DNA of 64,000 nucleotides from Onchidella celtica (lineage: Eukaryota > Mollusca > Gastropoda > Systellommatophora > Onchidiidae), in assembly GCA_963931925.1 (NCBI GenBank), contig OZ007576.1, forward strand, positions 9,558,371 through 9,622,370, written 5' to 3'. Numbering within the stretch: position 1 is the stretch's first letter; every line of letters starts with the position of its first letter. This document shows positions 24,301 through 34,333 of this stretch, in pieces. Below the pieces are notes generated by a model. The model was not told the DNA's origin. It worked only from the letters and a program-made list of their open reading frames with translations, and did not search any database. Made by a program: the position numbers and the translations under genes.

Positions 24301-27070
24301 CATTAAAAGTAAAAGAGTAAAGTATGCTGAATTAAATTTCTTCTTGTTCCAACAAATCAGGCTCCTACAGAAAGTACTTCAACTTTAAAACCCAGCACAT
24401 ATTTCATCCAGTTTTAAAACTATTGACTTTTGCAAGAACTCTGTCACCTCAGCGAGTGGCGGACTTCCCTGACTTGTTTTCTGCAAGACTCCACTGAATA
24501 AATACATCCTCATATCCTATTCCAAGTTGATTTGACGTTACTTTTCAACCAGACAGGTTTATGATAAAATTTTGTAACTTTCAGCATATTTCCATTCCCA
24601 TTCATTACTTACATAAACATTGTAAATCTGTCAGTCAAAAGTAGAAACAGACACAATTAACACAATTAGATAATTTTTCCAGTAATTTTCCGTCTCAAAA
24701 TAAAAAGTTAAGATCACATCAATAAGGCACTTTTTGATTTTGACTCTGAGAAAGTATATCAACACAATAACTGCCATATTATGCTAGGAAGAAGCAAGAT
24801 CATATATATACAAAATAGAACAGAATGATAGGCACGATTTGATGGAAGTACAAAATAACATGAATTTAATGAAACTTACTGTCATCAGTCTGAGGTGCTG
24901 ATAATATTGCACTGTGTTTCTTCTTGACCTCGTCCACATTGGACGCTATTTTGTCAATCATCTCCCGAATTTCATCCACCTAAAAAGAAATAATGATTTT
25001 GCTTATCATTTCCTCATTACTGAAAAATCTAAAATATTACTAACATGCTCACATAGGGCCATAGGCAAAATATGGCTAAGAGGTTATCAAATAAGGACAG
25101 GACATTTGATCCATCTTTTTTAATTTTTGCATATAAAGTAATCATACGTCAACAGACTGTACTGCAGATTGTGAAATTCTTGAAATGACAAACAGTACTG
25201 AATTAACTTGTAAGAACATCTCGGAGACCTGTTGTTCCAATGGGTACAAATACAGTGAAATGAACTAGCCAAAGCTCTTACCTGTTCAAAAAACTCCTCC
25301 ATAAACCCACTGCTGTCCACCGTGACGGGAACATCATCATTGTCATCATCATCACTTTGGGCCTATGGTTGAAAAAAAAAAAAGAGACATGAAATAAGTT
25401 TCTGTATGCCAAACAAGCTCACTGTGACCACACCTCTGAGTGATTCTTCTACTCTGGTATGTTCTGCAATAGCATTAATCTACTTTTCGCTGACCTTTTC
25501 ATCCAACAACGGCAAATGAGTGTTACAAGAAAAAGAATTATATATGCTACCTCTCTTGCTACAGGTTTAGATACAAACCAAAAGTAAGGAAATTAAGCGA
25601 TAGATGGAAATAATGACAGTGATCAAGATTATTTTGATCTTCATACTTTTATTAGGATCTGATTCTTATAAAAATTGTAGTAACACATCAATAATTCAGC
25701 AACAACAGGTAATAACTGCACTGCTGGTAAAGCTTTCACTTTTCCTAATCTTATCATTCATCATCTCATGCCTTGGAATCAGAGACTTAAAATTCAGCTT
25801 TGCACACTGATGGATGAAACTATCACAACACAATATGAATTACCTCTCACTGACATAAAATTAAAGGTATTTCATAAGGGGTGCTTTCAAATTAATTTTC
25901 CGTTTCCTAAACACAGTACTGTAAAATTAATACGCACTTTCACATTTTCATGACAAACTACATTAAAAAATTTCCCCAGTTTGATGGATCAAGTGTGCTT
26001 GATATGAAATTAACAAAATGAATTTATATCCCACAATTTCTTTAAAATCTTTGCCAGCACCCTGATTAACAGATGCTGAAGCAGTAAACTATCAGCTTTA
26101 AAACAAAAATCTATTTTCCCGCTGACCATTCTATTATTTAAGTCACCAGAAAAATCAAAACATCAGTTTTCAGTGGTGTGGCAGATTCAGTGATGCTGTA
26201 TATAATTCATATTGCATTTGAATTAATTTATATTGTGCCTTCAGTTTTACCTTTCACTTAAAACATATTAATATAACTATAAGCCTACTTTGTCACCATT
26301 AATAAATATCTAGTTGAAGCCCACACACCGCTAAATTTGTAATTACAACACGGGACCTATTTAAGTTTGATTAGTGAGTGTGGAGCACTGGAAATTGCTT
26401 GGGCTAATATACTGACAAAAAATGTGGGCATACTAATACTATGGCAATTTTACAGAGATGTAAGGGGCCCTTCAGCAGAAAGTAGGAGTTTTCACATACT
26501 CAACTGTTGTTTAACATGGCTGTGGTGAACCAGATCAACATACACTGACAAGGCTTAAAAATTGGAAAAAGCCACCAAATCAGCAAATCTACATCCCTGG
26601 TTTCACTATTTAATAGAATCTAGATTTCTTTGAATTGATGATAAATAGGCTAGGGAATTTTCCTAACACTCTGAAGACTTTAAATCTGATTTGTCAGTAA
26701 ATACTAATGTAGCTCTTCCTCTGTTGATCCTAAAAATCCCACCAATTGATGTCTAATTGAATGGGCTTTCCTGCATAGTAATAACAGTATCAACTCCCAA
26801 AAACATCAGTAATAAAACAGTAACCTTGCGAGGGGACAATATTAATGATGGCAAAGGCCGATTTGAGGGTGCCATATCTTTCAAATAGTGTACACTGTTG
26901 AGGGCAAAAATTCTAATCGAGCAAATTCGATCATCAATCGCATTTTCGTTGACTATCGTTAAGCAGTGATTGCAAGTCACTGGAAAAGTGGGCAGGGCCC
27001 TCCTGATTTGGTTGATACAACAGACAGTCCCACCTACCGCTTTGAGTGCAGCCAGACGATCTTTCGTCAT
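15342..27070 (-). CDS. STX1: Syntaxin-1 (plasma-membrane t-SNARE), 10 coding exons, 290 aa
   Basis: Syntaxin-1 pairs with SNAP-25 and synaptobrevin to drive synaptic-vesicle fusion and is gated by Munc18. Coding exons (minus): 27038-27070, 25282-25362, 24880-24979, 24195-24269, 23867-23940, 23309-23417, 22882-22955, 18776-18913, 17745-17855, 15342-15419. They sum to 873 nt with matching phases and GT-AG junctions. The start gives [11 protein letters not shown], the conserved Munc18-binding N-peptide; an in-frame ATG four codons upstream (27082) is less likely. An acidic stretch follows, then the Habc helices (about 29-157), a linker with L167/E168 matching the vertebrate 'LE' pair, and a SNARE motif (about 192-256) whose central Gln is residue 228 (LVESQGEMID). 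A basic SKARRKK leads to a C-terminal membrane anchor (268-288). Length matches vertebrate STX1A (288 aa). The anchor is unusually rich in Ile/Val and lacks the usual cysteine pair, and alternative last exons are known in this family. Intron 7 (18914-22881) carries two DNA-transposon remnants. The paralogue call (1 rather than 2 or 3) is inferred. Confidence 0.96.
19228..19997. mobile_element. piggyBac-like non-autonomous element in syntaxin intron 7
   Basis: The element is flanked by TTAA at 19224-19227 and 19998-20001, and both ends begin with CCC. The left end reads CCCACACCCTGCGCG. The right end, reverse-complemented, reads CCCTCATCCTGCCGGGG. A TTAA target duplication and CCC termini are the signature of the piggyBac superfamily. 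The 770-bp interior holds no transposase that I can recognise. Its ends are GC-rich compared with the surrounding intron. The match between ends is short (about 12 bp, imperfect), so it is either old or has short terminal repeats. Confidence 0.72.
20107..21050 (-). mobile_element. hAT-like DNA transposon remnant with 6-bp target duplication
   Basis: The ends are inverted: CAGACCTGCCTACTT at 20107 and, reverse-complemented from 21050, CAGACCTGCCTGCTT. An exact 6-bp repeat, CATACA, flanks the element at 20101-20106 and 21051-21056. The 944-bp body includes a GC-rich part (20340-20700) and a minus-strand frame with a BED-like zinc finger, the kind found at the N-terminus of hAT transposases. The transposase core is absent, so this is an internally deleted copy. 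It sits 105 bp beyond the piggyBac-like element in the same intron. A second element with the same type of ends lies at 42044-42479. Confidence 0.78.
20275..20514 (-). pseudogene. BED-like zinc-finger N-terminal fragment of a transposase
   Basis: The frame starts at ATG (20514) with [19 protein letters not shown] and ends at TAA (20275-20277), about 79 codons. It shows FCTLC, a spacer with an internal His, then HVGGAKH, that is Cys-x2-Cys and His-x5-His as in BED-type fingers. From memory, this lead-in followed by such a finger is common in invertebrate hAT-related proteins. The finger would bind transposon ends. The rest of the protein is missing, so it is a relic inside the element and not a host gene. 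The frame is open on its coding side over the finger, which suggests limited decay. Confidence 0.6.
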
Positions 27071-27310
27071 GATGGCATGCAATAGCTGTGCTTAGTAAGA
27101 ATTAGTTAGTAAAAAAAATCCAGATTAAATCAGGGGTCTCCATTCATTCTAATGTAGCACGTTCCGGATCATTGTTTCACTGCTAGTCACTGATCAATAG
27201 AATTGTAATATTGAGAGTAGAGAGTACGCTCTCCTCTTTTTCTGCGCAAGGCCGACTGGTGTTTTCTACTTCCGGTAGGTGAATAAATTTAGAAAGCGCC
27301 ATCTAGGTCT
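27071..27310 (-). promoter_or_regulatory. putative syntaxin-1 5' UTR and proximal promoter
   Basis: The region lies directly upstream of the syntaxin ATG. An ETS-type site ACTTCCGG is at 27268-27275. A minus-strand CTCF-like core AGATGGCGC is at 27297-27305. ETS sites near transcription starts are common in TATA-less animal promoters. No convincing TATA box was seen. The start of transcription is not known. Confidence 0.4.
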
Positions 27311-27756
27311 ACTAAGCTTGAATGGCTTTCCATTTTTCGATTATTTTTGTTTATAGTGTAAAGGTCAACATGTCCTCATTTTTCTCTGTCGTATGACCAC
27401 AGAACTTTTACTGTGGGGTCACAAAACCGGAGCCTGAGGCGGGAGAAAGCTGCAGCATTTTGTTTTGCGGATTTAATTGCAATTTTGCTGTTTAACCTAT
27501 AATGGGCATACGAGAATGCTTTGCAACAAAATCGTGACTTCAGTAGATCGAACACTCACATACCATAACTTTGCTAAAAAAAAAAAAATGTTTTATTTGT
27601 CGTATGGAGAAAAAGATGCCAAGCGATCGTTGACAGGCGTAATATTTTGCTTGATTATTAGGCCTATTCTTTTTGTTTGGAGGGGGGGGGAGATGGGGGT
27701 GAGGGCGCTACGTATTTGAATTTGTATTTATAGGCCTACTACATGAGTACATGTAC
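27311..27756. other. short intergenic stretch without a gene
   Basis: No exon or repeat family was recognised apart from a 9-base G run at 27682-27690. It separates the syntaxin promoter from the SINE at 27757. Confidence 0.4.
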
Positions 27757-28160
27757 TTTAATCCCATTTGGGAAATTTGCCTTTGTGTCATTGCACCCAG
27801 TTACAACTGGAGCAGACACGTCCTCGCCACAGTGCAGTGCCGGTCGGTGGGGGGATGAAGGGAGGGGTGGTAGGGATGAATTTTATTTGATTTTGCCCTG
27901 GCAGCGGCTTGTTCGGCCTGCTCTTTTCGATTTCCAACTGCCAAGGTATCTTTAAAGTACGCAACGTGCACACGGGCCGTCTGAATTTTTTTCGTCCTTA
28001 TACGAGAAGACTAGGTACTCGATCCTACCCCCCAATAGGGTCGGGGACACGAAGATATGAGAAAAATCCCAAACTTTCAACATAGCTGCACGGGCCGGGT
28101 TTTGAATCCCCTCCCTTTGCCATAAAAGGCGAGCACCTTGCCTCTAGACCACCTTGTCCC
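27757..28160 (-). mobile_element. tRNA-derived SINE, full-length-like copy
   Basis: On the minus strand the element starts at about 28160 with a tRNA-like head. The A box TGGTCTAGAGG fits the Pol III consensus TRGYNNARNNG. The B box is a diverged GGATTCAAAACC near 28090. A body of about 320 bp follows and contains segments shared with copies at 31239-31531 and 36945-37105. The shared tail segment includes GTTACAACTGGAGCAGACA (plus-strand reading). The family is named here only by structure. I do not recognise it as a named SINE. Confidence 0.75.
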
Positions 28161-28799
28161 CTATTGGCGAGTTCATATAAAACGAGATGAATGAGCATAA
28201 GTAGGCCACATGATGTTAAACTAGGTCTTTCCTTGCCTGTACTGCACTTAGGACGGGGGAGGGGGTGGGAGTCGATTTATCCCAGGATTTTCATGTTATT
28301 CTTTATTACATTATGAAATTATACAACTTCCAAAAACGTTTTTGTTGAGATAGAGGATCGAGGTAATGCCCCCAATAAAACCTACCATAGTATCTTTAGT
28401 GCTATGCAGACTCGGTAATGCCCTGCAATTCCCAAGTAACTTAAAATAAATAAATAAATATCGCGCACTAATCTCAGGTTGCCATTATACTTCCCTGACA
28501 TTGTAGGAATTGGAAACACAGGTATAGGCTCCTAATTGGATATGCACCCTCCTTCTTAGGTCTGGACAAAGAAATACTTCCCATAAAGTTAATGCATCAT
28601 TTCAATTATTTCTATCAAAAAGAGATACGTAGAGAATCCTGAATACTGATGACGGCCTTAATGATGATTTTGAGACAGATCCTTACTTTCTATCGCTTGT
28701 TCAAAAGCTCGGTTGGGAACAACGCTTTACTACTGTAAACAGGGGAAGTCTATGGCGTTTGAAGAGCGACTGGATGTTTGAGTGTTATCTTTTCATTTG

Positions 28800-28800
<1 letters not shown>

Positions 28801-28867
<67 letters not shown>

Positions 28868-28880
28868 TCTCTCTCTCTCT
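28801..28880. repeat. (CT)n microsatellite, 80 bp
   Basis: An almost pure CT dinucleotide tract with one CCC interruption near 28862-28865. Confidence 0.97.
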
Positions 28881-29934
28881 TTAATTAGTACCGTCGTAGG
28901 CATAGTAATATATTGCTTCCTAGAAGAGTTAAATTTTTTTTAATGGAATGATGATGCATCGTGTATTATATGTGCGGACAGTTCTATTGATCGGACAATA
29001 AGGCCTGCTATTACATTAGTCTCGCACACTATTGCTGAGGAAGAGTGTTACGGGTAAACAATATCCAAACGTCAGTAAGTGGCGTTGTTTTTAGTGGGGG
29101 GAGGGGGGGGGAGGGGGCTCACAGCGCGCCGTACCTTGTGTTCACAAGGATCAAAACTCACAATAAAAAAGGGGAGAAACCTATTATGACGCAATCACGC
29201 GTGACGACATCTACCGTGCCGCACTGTCGACTTCTCTTACCGGTAAAAGCAAACATGTCATTGTCGTGCTTTATTGTTAACACGCTCCACTTCGACAATT
29301 ACAATGAACATTGGGGCCAAGAGTTATATAATATATATATTAAATCGGCATTCCTTCCCAAAGATGGCATGATTTAAATTACTGACTTTCCCAAATCACG
29401 TCCTTACTTTAATTACAGGTACTACTGTTAACCGTTACTGAAACATTATCTTAAGACTCCAGCCCCAGGAAACAATTATTTTTTGCGCATCACTTTTGAT
29501 ATTCCTAGTGACAACAAGTGAGATACTGACACTCGCCATGGTTGGGTTACCCACCCCTATCCTTTTTTCTTTCTCACTTTCTTTTTTACTTTCTTAATTC
29601 TTTCCTGTTTCCTTCCTTTTTGGGGGGGGGGGGGGTCTTTATTTCTTTCTCCTGTTCTTTCTTCTTTTCTTTCAATCTCCCTTTCTTTTTCTTTTTTTTT
29701 TTCTAATTTTTTTTTTCAGTTGGAATTCATTTCAGAACGATATAATGTACAAATGAAAGATACGTTCAACTTTCCGAAGTAGTGATCAATGTTGATGCCC
29801 TTACAATTGATGTTGATGTCCTTCATTAAATTTTGCCCTTCACGATTCAAAACAGTCCCGACCTCAAGCTAAAACAAAAACCAAGCGAGTAAGTTCATGA
29901 AAGAGCCTGTCTTTACAAAAATAGATCCTATTAC
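28881..29934. other. repeat-flanked intergenic stretch
   Basis: No gene is recognised. It contains G-rich tracts at 29096-29117 and 29622-29635 followed by CT/T-rich simple sequence to about 29720. The frame at 29045-29377 begins at a non-ATG codon, crosses the G-rich tract and has no family motif. Confidence 0.4.
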
Positions 29935-30440
29935 TTAATCACATAATGAACAGTTACATCCGCTGGAAATTCTTCTGAAGCTAAGGCGTTTACAGTAATC
30001 ATTAATTATTGAAGGCATATTATACAATACTGTTGCCATGGAAACTGAGTATGATCTGCATTCAGCATCAGCCGCCCCTTCACTAACCATGGACTGCCCA
30101 AGAACTAAAGGAGCAACAACAAGTTCGGAATCAAGACTTGGAACCTCAATATTCAAATGTAAAAACAATTCAAAATCAGTCAGTCGATATTTTTAACCTG
30201 ACCACCTTATATTAGTTTCAGAGAAAACAATGGAGAGGAGATTAGAGTGCGTCGTTTGCAGCAATCGATGATTAGCTACGGTGAAATCAACAACAGCAGT
30301 TGTCGATTCGCTCAGTAATTTGATAATCAATAGCCTAAAGGAGCCTGATAACTCAACTTTTGAGTTAGTATTGCGCATTGGACAACTTGGATTGATACGA
30401 GGATTCGTTTCTGATTTGGTCAGATGAATTCGAAGTAATT
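29935..30440 (-). pseudogene. possible interrupted reading frame, unidentified
   Basis: On the minus strand one frame stays open from about 30440 to 29935 except for a single TAA at 30193-30195. This gives roughly 165 codons of mixed, protein-like composition. Segments include VDFTVANHRLL before the stop and VVAPLVLGQSMVSEG after it. Two adjacent open frames in the same phase are unusual for AT-rich non-coding DNA, so it may be a decayed exon or transposon piece. I recognise no domain and splice junctions are not obvious. Chance is a real alternative. Confidence 0.2.
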
Positions 30441-31238
30441 ATTGTGTTGCTCATCCACTCTTGCGCTTCTCACATTGTGTCTGTTTATTTGTAAGAATGG
30501 CACGCCTTTGATTTTTTAGAGGGGGGGGGGGGGGCAGGTCAACAGCCCGTTGAAGAAAGGGCAACAAGCAGTCATGTTTAGCGAAGCTTTGTGAGTGATC
30601 AGGGTAATTTACCTGACGTAAAATTGCAGATACCATTAAATTATCTCAAAATATTGTTGAACCTTGCGCTGTTTGTGTTTAATAACTTTTTCCGACGAAT
30701 CGGTGGGTACAGTTGTTATACAGGAGGAAATCGGGGTGAAATGATGTACCGGTATTCCATAGCAGTCTATAACCATTTCTTTAAAAATCTGTTCTTCTGT
30801 TAGTTTAGTGATCTAGATTATAAATCAGTGTTTACCTTGCCTAGTTCTGAAACCATTGTAAAACCAACAATGTCAATAATCGGTAAATCAAGAGTCACTA
30901 AAAGCTTCGAAAATCTTAACATAATTTGTCTCTAATTTGTGCACCTTTGGTTGCATGTTAGGGTTGTTGTAAGGAGGGGTGGGGGGGGGGGCGATGACAG
31001 AAAATTTGGGGTTAAACCCCCTTTGTCTGAAAAAGATTGAGAACCACTTATATAACGCGATGCATTGTTGCCAATACATGTATTATATAGTAAGAAAGGA
31101 AATCTGTTATTCTCATTGGTGTGGAAAGAGATGTTTGGGAAAGGAATGGTGAGACGAACATGTGTTTAGGTCTTTATTTTAGGAGGTTCGCTGCTCTTGG
31201 CATTTACACCTCGCATTTTTTTGTTTTATTTTTCTTCT

Positions 31239-31531
31239 TGTGGTAGGGATTAGTTTTTTAGAATTTTGCCCGGGCAGCGGCCTTGTTCGGCCTGCTCTTC
31301 ACGATTTCCAACTGCCAAGGTATTTTTAACGTGAGCAACATGCACACGGGCCCTCCGAATTTTTCGTCCTTGTCTGAAAAGACAAGGTGATCGATCCTAC
31401 CTGCCAGGAACAGGATCTAGGAAAGTATGAGAAAAATCCCAAAATTCCAACATGCCTGCACCGACCGGGATTTGAACCCGGTACCATCGGCATGAGAGGC
31501 GAGCACCTTGCCTCTAGACCTCCGTGTTCCC
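31239..31531 (-). mobile_element. tRNA-derived SINE, copy with well-preserved head
   Basis: On the minus strand the head starts at about 31531. It has A box AGGTCTAGAGG and a good B box GGTTCAAATCC, which forms a T-arm-like stem CCGGG/CCCGG. The acceptor halves do not pair, so it is not a functional tRNA. The body matches the copy at 27757-28160 through the words GCAGCGGC, TTCGGCCTGCTCTT and ATTTCCAACTGCCAAGGTAT. The tail is shorter than in that copy. The head lies in the first unit of the 547-bp tandem duplication. Confidence 0.78.
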
Positions 31532-32494
31532 ATGTGAGAGGAACAAGAGTACCGTTTGATTAATATGAATGTTCAGAGCTCTGTTACAGGTTCAGGGATA
31601 CAGTTCCATTATAATGTAGCAACATGTTTGTCGAGGTTGTTTATTTTTAGCAGTTTTTGTCATTGGTATTGAATTGAAGTGAACTCCGAAGTCTAAGATA
31701 AACATATGTAACGGCTTCAGTGTGTCCAAGATCAATGAGTTCATGCTGATCCTTAAATTAACACTCCATATTGTGTTGTAGTTGTATACCTTTCTTCTAC
31801 AGTTATCCTTCCTTAATAAAAATTGTAACTAAATACATGTATACCTCACCTGCAACTCAAAGTTCCATTGGTTCCTCTCAGAGTATTTGCCCCGTATCTG
31901 AGCCATTGCCCTATAAGATCTTTATCACAAAAACACGACAGGTACATCTGCCAGGAACAGGATCTAGGAAAGTATGAGAAAAATCCCAAAATTCCAACAT
32001 GCCTGCACCGACCGGGATTTGAACCCGGTACCATCGGCATGAGAGGCGAGCACCTTGCCTCTAGACCTCCGTGTTCCCATGTGAGAGGAACAAGAGTACC
32101 GTTTGATTAATATGAATGTTCAGAGCTCTGTTACAGGTTCAGGGATACAGTTCCATTATAATGTAGCAACATGTTTGTCGAGGTTGTTTATTTTTAGCAG
32201 TTTTTGTCATTGGTATTGAATTGAAGTGAACTCCGAAGTCTAAGATAAACATATGTAACGGCTTCAGTGTGTCCAAGATCAATGAGTTCATGCTGATCCT
32301 TAAATTAACACTCCATATTGTGTTGTAGTTGTATACCTTTCTTCTACAGTTATCCTTCCTTAATAAAAATTGTAACTAAATACATGTATACCTCACCTGC
32401 AACTCAAAGTTCCATTGGTGCCTCTCAGAGTATTTGCCCCGTATCTGAGCCATTGCCCTATAAGATCTTTATCACAAAAACACGACAGGTACAT
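31401..32494. repeat. 547-bp near-identical tandem duplication (two units)
   Basis: Unit 1 is 31401-31947 and unit 2 is 31948-32494. Both are 547 bp and begin CTGCCAGGAACAGG. The one difference I noticed is TTGGTTCC in unit 1 against TTGGTGCC in unit 2, so the duplication is very recent or an assembly duplication. Each unit carries a SINE head and about 410 bp of flanking unique-looking DNA. The left break falls inside the SINE, so unit 2 has a SINE head without its tail. Confidence 0.95.
31948..32078 (-). mobile_element. duplicated SINE head (tail missing)
   Basis: This is the second copy of the tRNA-like head, produced by the tandem duplication and not by a separate insertion. A and B boxes are identical to those at 31401-31531. 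Its tail is replaced by the end of duplication unit 1. Confidence 0.8.
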
Positions 32495-32958
32495 CAGTAA
32501 TTTCAGTCATTACACAGCTCCCCACGTCCAAATAGATGTAGTCTGTTTGTCGATTTAGATACAGATACACAATAAATGTGTGGTCTTTGCTTGGCGAAAT
32601 TGAGAAATCAATCAGCAGTAGCTGCAAAATAATTATTACTTTCAAGCTCTTATTTCACGCACCGCGCCTTTATGGGTGGCTTTGGTTCATGACATATGAT
32701 ACTTCGGGATGATAATGGATGATATGAGTACCCTGGTGTTGGGAGTTAGCTTACACTGTTATGAATAAACTTTGCCAGGAAGGGTTTTTCCGTCCTCCAT
32801 TAACATTACAACGTGTTCAAAAGCCCAGAAGAAGAAATCTGATAACACTATCAATGAATCGTACAATAATTGAGTGGGCTGAACGAAGCTTGCACCTCGA
32901 CAAATGTTCTTAAAGCCGTTCCCAGAATCATTTCACATGCACTGCAGATACGAACAAG

Positions 32959-33005
32959 AAGAGAGAGAGAAAGACAGACAGACAGACAGAAAGAGACAGA
33001 CGGAC

Positions 33006-33057
<52 letters not shown>

Positions 33058-33081
33058 AGGGAGAGCGAGAGAGAGAGAGAG
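32959..33081. repeat. (GA)n/(GACA)n compound microsatellite
   Basis: A purine-rich tract with GA runs, a GACA section near 32970-33005 and an internal G run near 33048-33060. The apparent long reading frames across it (rich in Arg/Glu) are products of the repeat. Confidence 0.95.
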
Positions 33082-33481
33082 TCTTCAAACAGTCAAACAT
33101 AGTTTATGTCACTGCACTGTTTTGTCTTTCCACTGCCTTCTCCTTTTATTGTAATTGGCATTTTTTAGTCGATCACAAACTGTTTAGTTATAAATTGTGC
33201 TTTACAGCACAATCTATATTAAATGTGTTATAATATAAGTAAGCAGCGTTTCGATGATGATCTTGTCTGTACTTGCTGGATGTAATATCACTGTCTTCAA
33301 ACCATGAAATCTATTCATTGTATCACCCTTTCTCTTCCAACTGATGGAGCTAGGATCGAGTTTCAGCTCTTCTGGTGCCACAATACTGAGCGGCCCAGCA
33401 TGCCTTCTGCCTCTCTCTGTAACAAAGTTTTTCTCTGCATGGTTAAATGGGCTGTGACGTTCACAGTAAATTCGGTATTTT

Positions 33482-33769
33482 TGCAGTATTGGACCCATTT
33501 CAATTAGTGCTATAAATCAGAGTTTTTTTAGTGGTTTTCGGGTGCGTTAATTACAAAAACTTGCCCCCCCCCCTATTTCCTTGCATTTAGCGTCATTTGT
33601 GGGTGATTTTTATTTCCTTGCATTTAGCGTCATTTGTGGGTGATTTTTATTTCCTTGCATTTAGCGTCATTTGTGGGTGATTTTTATGGTCAAATTCGTT
33701 CAAATCACACCAGAAAACATGGGGAAAACACTGATTTATAGCACTAATTGAAACGGGTCCAATACTGCA
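33482..33769. mobile_element. foldback (inverted-repeat) element with tandem-repeat core
   Basis: The arms 33482-33520 and 33731-33769 are reverse complements over 39 bp with one mismatch. Weaker complementarity continues outward to about 33470 and 33785 and slightly inward. The loop holds a 10-base C run and three exact 37-bp tandem units. The structure fits a foldback transposon or MITE. Target duplications were not clear because the outer limits are not certain. A transcript through it would form a strong hairpin. Confidence 0.78.
33575..33685. repeat. 37-bp tandem repeat, three units
   Basis: Units are 33575-33611, 33612-33648 and 33649-33685, identical by eye, each starting ATTTCCTTGCATTTAGCG. 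They lie in the loop between the foldback arms. Confidence 0.95.
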
Positions 33770-34297
33770 GTTTTACCGTAAATTCGAGTTGCTGCGTTTT
33801 AAGATCCTTACTGCTGGTCTATATCCGCCCCCCCCCCTCCCCATTCCTTACTGGATTAGTAATGTGAAAACGTGCTAATGGGCCTACTGTGTGTAAGGTT
33901 CATACATAAGATCATATTGAACATTGATTAGATATATTGACAAATAATGTGTTCGTGCATATAATCACTAGGACTACTCAATACGCCATTAAAGTTTCTT
34001 TTTTGTGTTTTCCTACTCAGAATTGCAGTTTTCGAAAAGCACCAAAACAGTTAAGCCGAAGGGATGTCATTCATTCACTCCTCACCCGCCCATCACTCAC
34101 TAGCTCACTCGTTGATTCATACACTTGTGCCCATCACTTTTGTGTGTGTGTGTGTGTGTGTTTCATTGTCTCTTGTCAGATGCACACTTTCACGAACGGC
34201 ACCCACATTGTTTTGATAACTTCGTTGTTATATAATTGTTTACGTTTCCAAGGAAGTAGGGATCGACCAAGCATTTACCAGAGTTCTTTCCCTTTAC

Positions 34298-34333
34298 TCA
34301 GTAGAGGGCGTCAGGAAATGTGATTTCAACAAA
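34298..34333 (+). promoter_or_regulatory. UBE2L3 5' leader with CTCF-like motif
   Basis: TCAGTAGAGGGCGT at 34298-34311 closely resembles the bilaterian CTCF core (AGRKGGCR). It sits 22 bp before the UBE2L3 start codon. No TATA box is evident nearby. Factor binding is inferred from the motif only. Confidence 0.35.

Noticed and set aside
27068-27082. Upstream in-frame ATG for syntaxin-1
   Set aside because: The conserved family start is MTKDRL at 27070; the upstream Met would add four residues before the Munc18-binding N-peptide.
31457-31531. Possible tRNA gene on the minus strand
   Set aside because: A and B boxes are good, but the acceptor stem does not pair and the unit is part of a repeated longer SINE.
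32870-33233. Two plus-strand frames rich in Arg/Glu
   Set aside because: They read through the GA/GACA microsatellite, which has few stop codons in these frames.
33937-34323. 128-codon plus-strand frame just before UBE2L3
   Set aside because: It crosses a GT repeat, runs into the UBE2L3 5' leader and has no conserved feature.
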